A DNA stretch of 64,000 nucleotides from Burkholderiaceae bacterium. Lineage in GTDB: Bacteria; Pseudomonadota; Gammaproteobacteria; Burkholderiales; Burkholderiaceae_E. A program made the position numbers and the translations under genes. Position 1 is the stretch's first letter. Each line of letters starts with the position of its first letter. This document shows, in pieces, positions 7,356 to 16,287 of the stretch. The stretch is from the NCBI GenBank assembly GCA_016710525.1, contig JADJVQ010000016.1, positions 26,639-90,638 on the forward strand. Reading direction: 5' to 3'. The notes beneath the pieces are model-generated. The model was not told the DNA's origin, ran no database searches, and was given only the letters and a program-made list of their open reading frames with translations.

Positions 7356-9454
7356 GCGACAAGCCCGGCGGGCGCGGTACGACCGTCACGGTGCAGCTGG
7401 GCACGCTCACGCTGCGTCTGCCGCCCTGGCAGACGATGGCGGTGCCGGCCATCATCCTGCTGACGCTGTCGATGATGATCCTGCCGCTGCCCCCGCTGGT
7501 GCTCGATCTGCTGTTCAGCTTCAACATCGCGCTGGCCGTGGTGGTGCTGCTGGTCAGTTCGTACACGATCAAGCCGCTGGACTTCGCGGTGTTTCCGTCG
7601 GTGCTGCTGGTGACCACGCTGATGCGTCTGTCGCTGAACGTCGCGTCGACCCGCGCCGTGCTGCAGCACGGGCATACCGGCACCGACGCCGCCGGCAAGG
7701 TGATCGAATCGTTCGGTCATTTCCTGATCGGCGGCAACTTCGCGGTCGGCATCATCGTGTTCGCGATCCTCACGGTGATCAACTTCGTGGTGGTCACCAA
7801 GGGCGCCGGCCGCATCGCCGAAGTGTCGGCGCGCTTCGCCCTGGACGCGATGCCCGGCAAGCAGATGGCGATCGATGCCGACCTGAATACCGGTGCGATC
7901 GACCAGAACGAGGCCCGCAAGCGGCGCGCCGAAGTCAGCCAGGAAGCGGACTTCTTCGGGTCGATGGACGGCGCCTCGAAGTTCGTGCGCGGCGATGCGA
8001 TGGCCGCGATCATGATTCTGTTCATCAACGTGCTGGGCGGCATTGCGATCGGCCTGCTGCAGCATGACCTGACACTGGCGCAGGCGGCCAACAACTACGT
8101 GCTGCTGGCGATCGGCGACGCGCTGGTGGCCCAGGTGCCTTCGCTGGTGATCTCGGTGGCCGCGGCCCTTATCGTGGCGCGGGTGAGCAGCGAGGACGAC
8201 GTCGGCGGGCAGCTGACCAAGCAGCTGCTGTCGATGCCGCGCGCGCTCGGCCTGACCGCAGGCGTGGTGGCGCTGCTGGGTCTGGTGCCGGGCATGCCGC
8301 ACTTCTCGTTCCTGCTGCTGGCGGCCGGCTGCGGCTACGCCGCCTACTGGCTGGGTGAGCGCGATCGTGCCAAGACGGCCGAGCCGGAGGTCGCCGCGCC
8401 GGCGCCGGTCAATACCGAGGCGACCTGGGACGACGTCACGCCGGTCGACCAGCTCGGCCTGGAGGTCGGGTACCGGCTGATCACGCTGGTCGACAAGGAC
8501 CAGGGCGGCGACCTGCTGACGCGCATCAAGGGCGTGAGAAAGAAGTTCGCTGCCGAAGTGGGGTTCCTGCCGCCGGCCGTGCACATCCGCGACAACCTCG
8601 AGCTGCGCCCCAGCGTTTATCGCGTGACCCTGAAAGGCGTGATCGTGGGCGAGGGCGAAGCCTTCCCCGGCATGCTGATGGCAATCAATCCAGGCCACAT
8701 CACTCAGGCGCTTCCCGGCACCCGGACGACCGATCCCGCCTTCGGCCTGCCCGCGATCTGGATCGACGAACGCAGCCGCGATCTTGCGATGACCGCCGGT
8801 TATACCGTGGTTGATTGCGCCACTGTGATCGCCACGCACCTTCATCATCTGATGCAGGTGCATGCGGCCCGGCTGATGGGCCGCGCCGAAGCTCAGCAGC
8901 TGCTCGAACACCTGGCCAAGCATTCACCCAAGCTTGGCGAGGATGTCGTGCCCAAGCTGATCTCGGTGGCGGTCTTCCAGCGCGTGCTGCAAAACCTGCT
9001 TGACGATTCGGTGCATGTGCGCGACCTGCGCGGCATCGTCGAGACCCTGGCCGAACACGGTGTGCGGACCCAGGATCCCGACGAACTGACCCGCGAAGTG
9101 CGGGTCGCGCTCTCGCCATCGATCGTGCAGCAGATCTTCGGGCCGGTGAAGGAGTTGTCGGTGATCGCGATCGAACCCAGTCTGGAAAATCTGCTGGTGC
9201 AAGCCCTGATCCCGGGGGCGACTTCGGCCCTGGAGCCGGGGGTGGCCGACTACGTGGTGAATGGCGCGGCTGACGCGGCGCGCATTCAGGAGGAAGCCGG
9301 CGTCGCGGCCTGCCTGCTGGTTCCCGATCGAATACGAGGACCGCTGTCACGCTTGCTGAAGAAGGGAGTGCCCCGGCTCAGAGTGCTGGGACACGCTGAG
9401 ATTCCCGAATCGCAGTCGATCCGTATCGGGCGGGTCATCGGAGAGACCAAGTGA
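7352..9454 (+). CDS. flhA: Flagellar export gate protein FlhA
   Basis: FlhA, 700 aa, is the large nonameric export-gate protein, a proton-driven channel with a cytoplasmic docking ring. The N-terminal half has about eight membrane segments and the conserved loop (GKQMAIDADLNTGAIDQNEARKR) typical of the FHIPEP family; the C-terminal half (about residues 350-700) is the cytoplasmic docking domain. The start overlaps the flhB stop (ATGA) and the flhF start overlaps its own stop in the same way, so translation is coupled through the block. Length is normal. Confidence 0.96.
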   Translation: MSDKPGGRGTTVTVQLGTLTLRLPPWQTMAVPAIILLTLSMMILPLPPLVLDLLFSFNIALAVVVLLVSSYTIKPLDFAVFPSVLLVTTLMRLSLNVASTRAVLQHGHTGTDAAGKVIESFGHFLIGGNFAVGIIVFAILTVINFVVVTKGAGRIAEVSARFALDAMPGKQMAIDADLNTGAIDQNEARKRRAEVSQEADFFGSMDGASKFVRGDAMAAIMILFINVLGGIAIGLLQHDLTLAQAANNYVLLAIGDALVAQVPSLVISVAAALIVARVSSEDDVGGQLTKQLLSMPRALGLTAGVVALLGLVPGMPHFSFLLLAAGCGYAAYWLGERDRAKTAEPEVAAPAPVNTEATWDDVTPVDQLGLEVGYRLITLVDKDQGGDLLTRIKGVRKKFAAEVGFLPPAVHIRDNLELRPSVYRVTLKGVIVGEGEAFPGMLMAINPGHITQALPGTRTTDPAFGLPAIWIDERSRDLAMTAGYTVVDCATVIATHLHHLMQVHAARLMGRAEAQQLLEHLAKHSPKLGEDVVPKLISVAVFQRVLQNLLDDSVHVRDLRGIVETLAEHGVRTQDPDELTREVRVALSPSIVQQIFGPVKELSVIAIEPSLENLLVQALIPGATSALEPGVADYVVNGAADAARIQEEAGVAACLLVPDRIRGPLSRLLKKGVPRLRVLGHAEIPESQSIRIGRVIGETK

Positions 9455-11117
9455 ACGTGAAGCGCTTTTTCGGCCGAACCAATAAAGAAGCTCTGGCCAG
9501 ACTCCGGGCCGAGCTCGGGCCCGACGCGGTGGTGCTCAAGAACAGGGCCGTGGAGGGCGGCATCGAGATCCTGGCGATGGCCGATCATGACTCGGTTCCC
9601 GATCCGCTGCCCGCGCCTGCGGCCCATGACGATGACGAGGCCGCTCAGTGGGGCGCGGAGCCCGCGTCTCGCGAACGCGGGATCGAGCCGCCCGCCAAGC
9701 CCGCGGCCGTCGTGCCTGAAATGACCACCTTGTCGTTCCAGCAGTATGTGCGCGACCGCCTGGCCCGCAAGGGCACGGCAGCCGACAAGGCAGCAGCCGG
9801 GAAGGCGGCGGCCGAGAAGGCGGCGGCCGGGAAGGCGGCGGCCGGGAGAGGGCGGCGGCGGCCGACAAGGTGGCGGCCGAGAAGGTCGCCAGCGAGAGGG
9901 TTTTCAGCGAAAGGGCGGCGGCTTCTTCCTCGAATCGGACCGATGCCCGTGCGATCGATCCGCTGGATCTGCCCGAGCTGGGCTCGTTCGAGCCCCATGG
10001 GTCCGACGCCCGTCCGGGCGCCAAGGCGACGGATGCTGCGCAGGCCGCAGCGGCACGCCGGCAGGCACCGTCCGCACCGTCCGCACCGTCCGCCACTGCA
10101 CCGGTCTCGGCCGAGGCCATCGCGGAAGCGCTGGACGATGCCCGCGAATCGATCGCCGAAGCGGTCCAGCACTCGGTGCTCGCCGAGCTGCGTCAGATGA
10201 AGGCCTTCATCTCCGACCAGCTCGAAACGTTGTCGTGGTTCGAGGGCACGCGCCGCCAGCCGGTGCGCAACCGGCTGCTGCGCACGCTGATGACGGCAGG
10301 GTTCTCGCCGGCCCTGGGGCGTGCGCTGGTCAACCGGGTACCGGAGGATCTGAACGACGAACAGTCGCTGGTCTGGACCGGCAAGGCGCTGGCGCGCAAC
10401 CTGCTGTGCGACACCGAGGGTTCGATGATCGACGGCGGCGGAATCTTCGCGCTGATCGGGCCGACCGGAGTCGGCAAGACCACCTCGACCGCGAAGATCG
10501 CCGCGCGCTTCGCCCTGAAGCACGGAACGCAGTCGATCGGCCTGGTCACGGTCGACGCCTACCGGATCGGTGGCCAGGACCAGCTGCGCAGTTTCGGGCG
10601 CATGCTCGGCGTGCCGGTGCATGTCGCGCACGACGCCGCGTCCCTGGCCGATTTCCTGCATCTGTACATGAACAAGAAGCTGGTGCTGATCGACACGGCC
10701 GGCATCGGTCAGCGCGACGAACGCGTCGAAGAGCTGCTGGCCTCGCTCTCTTCCAACGTGGTGCGCAAGCTGCTGGTGGTCAACGCGGCCGCCCAGGTCG
10801 AGACCCAGGAAGAAGTGGTGCTGGCCTATCGCGGCGCGCAGGCGGCCGGGCTGGTCATCTCCAAGCTCGATGAAGCGGTGCGGCCGGCCGGCGCACTCGA
10901 TTGCGCGATCCGCCATCGAATGCGGGTGGTCGGCGTGGCCGACGGCCAGCGGGTGCCCGAGGACTGGGCCTGGGCCGAGCCCCAGGCGCTGGTCGACCGG
11001 GCGCTGGCGGTGCACCCGTCGCCTGCCTTCGAGCTCGACGATCAGCTGCTGAGCATGATGTTCGCAGCACCCCGGGGCCAGGCCCCGCAGGCCGCGCCGC
11101 GGAGGTCCGATGTTTGA
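9451..11117 (+). CDS. flhF: Flagellar SRP-like GTPase FlhF (frameshifted)
   Basis: FlhF directs placement of polar flagella. The N-terminal part (from 9451, VKRFFGRTNKEALARLRAEL) and the NG GTPase domain (about 10200-11050, with GPTGVGKTT, a DAYRIGGQDQLR segment and LIDTAG) lie in different frames. The break is at about 9844-9866, inside an imperfect 15-bp tandem repeat encoding Ala/Lys-rich sequence; one missing base (probably a G) restores one frame of 555 aa. Both halves keep normal composition and conserved residues. Either the base is lost from the assembly or the gene is newly broken. It overlaps the flhA stop (ATGA) and the following flhG-like start. Confidence 0.85.
9787..9881 (+). 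repeat. 15-bp imperfect tandem repeat inside flhF
   Basis: Units of the form AAGGCGGCGGCCG(A/G)G run at 9787-9801, 9802-9816, 9817-9831 and 9832-9846. An aberrant 20-bp unit (9847-9866) and a further unit at 9867-9881 follow. In frame they encode repeats of K-A-A-A-(G/E). The aberrant unit is not a multiple of three, which is where the reading frame of flhF breaks. Confidence 0.85.
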
Positions 11118-11928
11118 AGCCGCCTTGGACCAGGCCAGCGGCCTGCGTCGCCTGTTCCGTCAGCGCACGATGCGGCTGCTGCCGGTCATGGCCGATCCGC
11201 GCCCCGCCGACAGCGCTTCGTTCGCCCTGAACCTGGCCGCCGCGTTCGGTCGGGGCGGCTGGAATCCGATCGTGATCGACGCGCATCGCCAGGGAGTCGC
11301 CTCGTTGCTGGGCCTGGAGCTGCGCCACGACCTGGAAGACCTGATCGAAGGCCGATGCCGGTTCGCGCAGGCGCTGCGGCGTGGCCGCGACGGCGTCCCT
11401 GTGCTGGCGGCCCAGCGCGGATTCGACGCGCTGACCCGGGATGCGCGCGCGGCCGAGGCGGTCTTCAGCGCGGTGGCCTCCTTCGAAGGCGCCTACGACG
11501 TCGCCCTGGTGCACGCGTCGGCCGCCTCGCTGGGCGCGCTGCTGCAGGCGCAGGACGTCGAGACCACGCTGCTCTGCGGTCCCGACGAGGCCGATCTGAC
11601 CGAGACCTATGCCCGGCTGAAGTCGATGGTCAACGACTACCGGATGTCGCAGTTCCGGGTGGTTTTCGACGGCTTCGACTCACAGGCCGACGTGGCCGCC
11701 TGTCACCGCCGGCTGGCCGCCGTGGCCGCGCGCTTCCTCGATGCCGCCGTCACATTCGGCGGTTCGGTGGGACGCGACGCGGATCTGGACGAAGCGGTTC
11801 GCGAACGAACCAGCATTTTTGCAGTGGCGGCCCGGGGTCCGGCCGCACGAGCCTTCGAGCGCATTGCCTCGGCGGCCCATGAGTGGCGGCTTCCGGCATT
11901 CACGCCGGATCGCCGCACGATCCATTGA
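11110..11928 (+). CDS. flhG: FlhG-like MinD-family protein with degenerate ATP site
   Basis: 272 aa, placed right after flhF and before fliA, where FlhG/FleN (MinD-type ATPase controlling flagellar number) normally sits. The N-terminus FEAALDQASGLRRLF matches the DQAxxLR motif by which FlhG stimulates FlhF GTPase. The expected P-loop (SGKGGVGKT) is replaced by VMADPRPADSASFALNLA, and the following ID(A/G)D is IDAH, so it probably cannot bind ATP normally. The Rossmann-like pattern is otherwise recognisable. The start overlaps the flhF stop by 8 bp. FlhG-type by context and N-terminus; ATPase activity doubtful. Confidence 0.78.
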   Translation: MFEAALDQASGLRRLFRQRTMRLLPVMADPRPADSASFALNLAAAFGRGGWNPIVIDAHRQGVASLLGLELRHDLEDLIEGRCRFAQALRRGRDGVPVLAAQRGFDALTRDARAAEAVFSAVASFEGAYDVALVHASAASLGALLQAQDVETTLLCGPDEADLTETYARLKSMVNDYRMSQFRVVFDGFDSQADVAACHRRLAAVAARFLDAAVTFGGSVGRDADLDEAVRERTSIFAVAARGPAARAFERIASAAHEWRLPAFTPDRRTIH

Positions 11929-11942
11929 GCAAGGTGATCGAT

Positions 11943-12659
11943 ATGTACACCTCACGTGGGACCCTGGATCGGCAGGCTGCGATCAACCAGTACGGCCAGC
12001 TGGTGCGGCGGGTGGCCGCGCAGCTGATTGCCAAGCTGCCGGCCAATGTCGAAATGGACGATCTGGTGCAGGCCGGCATGATCGGGCTGTTCGATGCCTT
12101 GTCGCGCTACCAGGCCGACCAGGGTGCCCAGTTCGAAACCTTCGCGATGCAGCGCGTGCGCGGCGCGATGCTCGACGAGCTGCGCGGCAACGACTGGCTG
12201 CCCCGCTCGGTGCGGCGCAATCAGCGCAGCATCGAATCGGCGATCCAGCGGCTCGAGCAGCGTCACAAGCGCCATCCCAGCGACCTGGAGATCGCGGCCG
12301 AAATGGGCCTGACGATCGATGCCTATCACTCGATGCTGGGCGATGCCCGGGGCTCGCAGCTGATCTATCTGGACGAGATGGGATCGGACGATTCGGAAGA
12401 AGGGTTCCTCGACCGCCATCAGATCGCCGACAACGCCGAGCCGGTCTCGATGCTGCGCGACGAGCGGTTCCGCGGTGCCCTGATCGAGGCGATCGAAGGA
12501 CTGCCGGAACGCGAAAAGCTCGTGATGGGCATGTACTACGAACAGGACATGAACCTGAAGGAGATCGGCGCGGTGCTGGGGGTGACCGAGTCGCGGGTCT
12601 CGCAGCTGCACAGCCAGGCGGTCGCACGGTTGCGCACGAAGCTGCGCGCCTGGGCCTGA
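11943..12659 (+). CDS. fliA: RNA polymerase sigma factor FliA (sigma-28)
   Basis: Sigma-28, 238 aa, transcribes late flagellar genes and is held by FlgM until hook completion. Region 2 (MDDLVQAGMIGLFDALSRYQ and FETFAMQRVRGAMLDELR), region 3 and the region 4 helix-turn-helix (NLKEIGAVLGVTESRVSQLHSQA) are intact. I choose the ATG at 11943, preceded by AAGGTGAT; longer in-frame starts (for example 11883) lie inside the upstream gene. Its predicted targets occur three times in this window. The chemoreceptor gene starts 28 bp downstream. Confidence 0.95.
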   Translation: MYTSRGTLDRQAAINQYGQLVRRVAAQLIAKLPANVEMDDLVQAGMIGLFDALSRYQADQGAQFETFAMQRVRGAMLDELRGNDWLPRSVRRNQRSIESAIQRLEQRHKRHPSDLEIAAEMGLTIDAYHSMLGDARGSQLIYLDEMGSDDSEEGFLDRHQIADNAEPVSMLRDERFRGALIEAIEGLPEREKLVMGMYYEQDMNLKEIGAVLGVTESRVSQLHSQAVARLRTKLRAWA

Positions 12660-12687
12660 CGGCGTCGCAGCGGCATTCGGGGGCAAC

Positions 12688-14049
12688 GTGCTCGACAGAT
12701 TCAGAAGACGCATCGCGCCCGCGGCGGCGATCGACGCGCCCGGTCAACCGGCGACTCCGCAAGGGCTGCGCACCGCGATGTCGTCCGATGTCGTCTCGCG
12801 GCTGGCCAGCCAGGCCAGCGGGCTGGGTCGCCAGGCGGCACAGCTCAACGGCCTGATCGAGGACCTGGCGCGCGAGGGCGACGCGCAGTCCAATGGCATG
12901 CGCGAACTGGCCGACCAGATCGACCAGGTTGTCGGCGCCACCCGCGACATCGACTATGCGGCCGAAGCCGGGCGGGCCCGGGTCGACGAGGCGCGCAGCG
13001 CGGTGAATCGGGTGGGCGAGGGCGTGGGCGGCGTGGTCAACACGCTTCGCCAGGTGGCGGGCGCCGCCGACGAGATCACGCGGATCGCGCTGCAGACCCG
13101 CCTGGTGGCCTTCAATGCCTCGGTCGAGGCCAAGCGCGCCGGAGACGCCGGGCGCGGTTTCGGTGTCGTCGCCGATGCCGTCAAGGACCTGGCGGCCAAG
13201 GTCGAACAGTCGTCCAAGCTGATCATGAGCACGATCGCGCAACTCGATACCCGGGTCGGGCAGCTGGCCCAGGAAATCACCGGCGGCGAGGATGGTTCGC
13301 GCAGCGAGTTCCAGCGTGCGCTGCAGGCCACCGAAAGCTGCGTGGGCGACATCGCCCATGCCTCGCGCCAGAACCTGGCGATCTGCGTGCAGACCAGCGT
13401 GCGGATGCGCGAAATGGCCGGTCAGGTCATGGCGACCGCCGGCACGCTGACCGGTGCCCGGCAGGACACGCTGGAATTCCTGGCGGTGGCCGAATCGCTG
13501 GTCGAACTCACCGCCGATACCGGCCTTGCGACGCCCGATACTCCCTTCATCGAAGCGGTCATCGCGACCGCGGCGCGAATTTCGGCGCTGTTCAGCCAGG
13601 CTGTCCAGGAGGGTCAGATCAGCCTGGAGGACCTGTTCGACGAACGTTATGTCCCGATTGCCGGCACTCAGCCGCAACAGTGCATGACCCGATACGTCGG
13701 CTTCACCGACCGGGTGCTGCCGGCCATCCAGGAGCCGCTGCTCGCCCTGTCCGACAAGGTTGTCTTTTGCGCGGCGGTCGATCGCAACGGGTTTCTGCCG
13801 ACGCACAACCGGAAGTTCTCCAAGCCGCAAGGCAAGGATCCGATCTGGAATGCGGCCAACTGCCGCAATCGGCGGGTGTTCAACGACCGCACCGGACTGG
13901 CCGCCGGACGCAATCAGCGCCGCTTCCTGCTGCAGACCTATCGGCGCGACATGGGCGGCAACCACTTCGTGCTGATGAAAGACCTTTCGGCTCCCATCCT
14001 GATCGGCGAACGCCATTGGGGCGCGGTGCGCCTGGCCTACCAGTTCTGA
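12688..14049 (+). CDS. Soluble methyl-accepting chemotaxis-type receptor
   Basis: 453 aa from a GTG with GGGG upstream. No membrane segment is visible. Residues about 50-250 form a coiled coil with the receptor hairpin tip (IALQTRLVAFNASVEAKRAGDAGRGFGVVADAVKDLA), which contacts CheA and CheW. Residues about 310-453 form a separate C-terminal domain with conserved-looking segments DERYVPIAG, VDRNGFLPTHN, CRNRRVF and LQTYRRDMGG. This resembles a Cache/PAS-like sensory fold placed after, not before, the signalling hairpin. It is the only receptor inside the flagellar operons and likely cotranscribed with fliA. The ligand is unknown. Confidence 0.85.
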   Translation: MLDRFRRRIAPAAAIDAPGQPATPQGLRTAMSSDVVSRLASQASGLGRQAAQLNGLIEDLAREGDAQSNGMRELADQIDQVVGATRDIDYAAEAGRARVDEARSAVNRVGEGVGGVVNTLRQVAGAADEITRIALQTRLVAFNASVEAKRAGDAGRGFGVVADAVKDLAAKVEQSSKLIMSTIAQLDTRVGQLAQEITGGEDGSRSEFQRALQATESCVGDIAHASRQNLAICVQTSVRMREMAGQVMATAGTLTGARQDTLEFLAVAESLVELTADTGLATPDTPFIEAVIATAARISALFSQAVQEGQISLEDLFDERYVPIAGTQPQQCMTRYVGFTDRVLPAIQEPLLALSDKVVFCAAVDRNGFLPTHNRKFSKPQGKDPIWNAANCRNRRVFNDRTGLAAGRNQRRFLLQTYRRDMGGNHFVLMKDLSAPILIGERHWGAVRLAYQF

Positions 14050-14086
14050 ATCTGCGCCGAGCCCCGACCGGGGCCGGGGAGGACGA

Positions 14087-14431
14087 TCAGGCCCGATGCA
14101 GGGCGCGCGATGGTGTCGCCAGCCCGCTCGTACCGGGCAGTCCGTAGGTGGCCGCCGGTTCGAAAATCGCGTTCAAGGCCCTCTGGTTGCGGGCAGCCGA
14201 GCGCTGCAGCAGACCGGCATTCACCACGAGCTGGCGCCTCGCCATTCCCAGGCGATCGCGGGCGCCGGCATCGGCCACCCCCGTGCTGCGCAGTCTGTCG
14301 AGCGCCTCGGCCAGCGCCTGACCGGCGTCGCCCAAAGCGCGGGCATCGCCTGAAATCAGCGCCTGACGCTGCGCCTCGAGGGCAGCCAGCAGTGGATCAC
14401 CCAAGTCCGGCACGCGGTCCGCTGCCATCAC
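14087..14431 (-). CDS. flgN: Flagellar export chaperone FlgN
   Basis: 114 aa, mostly helical, Ala/Leu/Arg-rich, without signal or membrane segment. FlgN holds the hook-filament junction proteins FlgK and FlgL before export. The sequence is weakly conserved in this family, so the call rests on length, helical character and place: it overlaps the flgM stop by four bases (ATGA) at the end of the flgM operon. It shares the sigma-28 promoter upstream of flgM. Its partners flgK and flgL are 9-11 kb away in the same island. Confidence 0.8.
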   Translation of the reverse strand: MMAADRVPDLGDPLLAALEAQRQALISGDARALGDAGQALAEALDRLRSTGVADAGARDRLGMARRQLVVNAGLLQRSAARNQRALNAIFEPAATYGLPGTSGLATPSRALHRA

Positions 14432-14745
14432 TGGCTGCGGCCCGTGGCCATGGTTTCGATCAGCTCTGCGGCGGCACTGATCATCTTGTCGGCGACCGCC
14501 TCGGCGGACACGTGGAATCGGCCTTCCTGGATGGCGGCTTTGACTTCTTCCACCTTCCCGGAACGCACGGGTTGCTCGGCGCCGTCGGCAGCGGCAATGC
14601 TGCGTGACGTTGCCGACAGTTCCACCTTGTCGACCGGGACAGTGCCCGCGACTTCCTGCGACCCGGCCGTTGGCGCCCGCGTGCCGTTGGTGGCGCGCGG
14701 GACCGGTTCGGGTTGCTTGGACTCTATGTTGTTTCCGACTTTCAT
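14428..14745 (-). CDS. flgM: Anti-sigma-28 factor FlgM
   Basis: 105 aa. FlgM binds FliA until it is secreted after hook completion. The N-terminal half is disordered and polar (KVGNNIESKQPEPVPRATNG); the C-terminal half has the sigma-binding helices with VDKVELSATSRSI, KVEEVKAAIQEGRF and VSAEAVADKMI, all typical of the family. It is followed by flgN with an ATGA overlap. A very good sigma-28 promoter 49-75 bp upstream makes flgM autoregulated through FliA. Confidence 0.93.
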   Translation of the reverse strand: MKVGNNIESKQPEPVPRATNGTRAPTAGSQEVAGTVPVDKVELSATSRSIAAADGAEQPVRSGKVEEVKAAIQEGRFHVSAEAVADKMISAAAELIETMATGRSQ

Positions 14746-14793
14746 ACCTGGCTCCCTGTCGGTAATCCGACGCTTGCGAGGCTCCTGGTGACA

Positions 14794-14820
14794 GTATCGG
14801 CGATGCCGGCGGAAACTTAA
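14794..14820 (-). promoter_or_regulatory. Sigma-28 (FliA) promoter of flgMN
   Basis: On the reverse strand: TTAAGTTT, 11 nt, GCCGATAC. Each element matches 7 of 8 positions of TAAAGTTT-N11-GCCGATAA with exact spacing. It lies between flgM and flgA and would drive flgM-flgN independently of flgA. Confidence 0.9.
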
Positions 14821-14852
14821 GCGCGAATCAGATGGGTGGAAACGGATTTGCT

Positions 14853-15641
14853 CTAAAGACGCACTTCGATGGTTCGGTCCCGAAGTGTTCCCGCGACGAC
14901 CCGACCCGACTCCGTTCTGACACGCAGGCTTTGCCCTTCGCTGCCTGGAGTTAATGCAACACCTTCACTAGCCAACGTAAAACCTTGACCAGTAACGATA
15001 ATTTGTATCGGATCTCCGGCATTGACTGACGGGGGAATCCGCAGCGCATCGACTCGCAGAGGCTGCCCTGCCGCGACCGAACGGGTCAGTTGTTTTCCGT
15101 TGAGCGATGCAGGATCGGAGACGAGCGGCACATTTTCGCGCGTCAGATCGAATTCTTCGAGGTGCACGTCGCTGGCACTGAGCGCGGTTCCGGGGGTCAG
15201 TGCGGTATTGGCGATCGCAACTTGCGCGAACGCTTGAATGGTAACGGGCAGGCGGATCGCCCAGCTCGCGCCCGCCGTGCACCGGATGCCGACCTGCGTG
15301 CGTCCCCAGAGCCGCACGCCGGGCGGCACGAACGGTTCGGCGCGCGCACATGGGGCCAGATGAACCCGGGTGTCGAGCTGTCCGACCTGGATGACCAGCC
15401 GATGGCGGGTGCCCAGTTCGCGCTCCACCAGGATGCGAACCGCGGCCTCGGTCGGGTCGGCGGCAGACGGCGCACCCGGCGCCACCAGGGCTGAGCCGGG
15501 CGCCGGTGCGACACCGCTGGCCGGGGCGGCAGGGCCCGGGGCGATGGCAGCCGGCACCGACGGGGCAGGCTGGGCCGAAGCGCCGGCGCCGGGCCATCCG
15601 CCCGCGAGCAGCAGCAGGCACACGACTGTCAGACACCTCAT
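14853..15641 (-). CDS. flgA: Flagellar P-ring assembly chaperone FlgA
   Basis: FlgA, 262 aa, periplasmic chaperone for FlgI. An N-terminal signal peptide (hydrophobic residues about 4-20, cleavage near GASAQ) is followed by an unusually long Pro/Ala/Gly-rich spacer (about 25-60), then the SAF-like and C-terminal domains with LTPGTALSASDV, AGQPLRVDALR and NAGDPIQIIVTGQGF. It is divergent from flgB across a 161-bp region that must hold both promoters; I see no clear sigma-28 site there, consistent with a class II FlhDC-driven operon. Confidence 0.92.
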   Translation of the reverse strand: MRCLTVVCLLLLAGGWPGAGASAQPAPSVPAAIAPGPAAPASGVAPAPGSALVAPGAPSAADPTEAAVRILVERELGTRHRLVIQVGQLDTRVHLAPCARAEPFVPPGVRLWGRTQVGIRCTAGASWAIRLPVTIQAFAQVAIANTALTPGTALSASDVHLEEFDLTRENVPLVSDPASLNGKQLTRSVAAGQPLRVDALRIPPSVNAGDPIQIIVTGQGFTLASEGVALTPGSEGQSLRVRTESGRVVAGTLRDRTIEVRL

Positions 15642-15802
15642 GGCTCACTCCCTGGAAACGATGAGGTCACTGTGCGCGCCCCAGGGACTCCCCGGGAGCC
15701 GGAATAGGCCGGCAAGGCGGCGGCTTTTCGGCACTTAAGAAATCGCCGCGCGTCCGAAGATCGGTTCGACACATCCTCAGGTACGCCTGCCGGAGAACCC
15801 GC

Positions 15803-16222
15803 ATGCTCGACCGATTTCTCGATTCCATCCAGTTTCAGGGCCAGGCCCTGCAGTTGCGGGCCGACCGGCAGAAGGTTCTGGCCGGCAATATCGCCAATGC
15901 CGACACGCCGGGATTCAAGTCGCGGGATTTCAACTTCGCCCGGGAACTGCAGCAGGCGACCGAACGAGGGATGGCCGATCCGTCGCGCCTGGCGCAGGTT
16001 GCCGCGCAGACCGGACACCTGGCGCTGGCCGGCAGCGCCGCGCCGGGGACCGACCCGAAACTGCAGTACCGGCTGCCCGAACAGGCCTCGATCGACGGCA
16101 ATACCGTCGAGCTCGACCGCGAGCGCGCCAATTTTGCCGACAACTCGGTGCGCTACGAGGCGACGCTGCGGTTCATCAACGGCGGTGTGCGGACGATGCT
16201 CTCGGCGATCCGCGGCGAATGA
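15803..16222 (+). CDS. flgB: Flagellar proximal rod protein FlgB
   Basis: FlgB, 139 aa, rod subunit. It opens with LDRFLDSIQFQGQALQLRADRQKVLAGNIANADTPGFKSRDF-type sequence; the NIANADTPGFKSRDF motif is the rod/hook family signature. The C-terminus (NFADNSVRYEATLRFING) is standard. It is first gene of flgBCDEFGHIJKL, all on this strand, and divergent from flgA. Confidence 0.95.
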   Translation: MLDRFLDSIQFQGQALQLRADRQKVLAGNIANADTPGFKSRDFNFARELQQATERGMADPSRLAQVAAQTGHLALAGSAAPGTDPKLQYRLPEQASIDGNTVELDRERANFADNSVRYEATLRFINGGVRTMLSAIRGE

Positions 16223-16287
16223 CCCTCTGCCGGCCGCCGTTGGCCCACCGCGTCTAGCCGAATCCGCCAGACAGTCAGGAGTTCTCC

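Noticed and set aside
9451..11117. Programmed frameshifting in flhF
   Set aside because: No slippery heptamer or stimulator typical of known cases; five other genes here show similar single-base breaks, so error is simpler.
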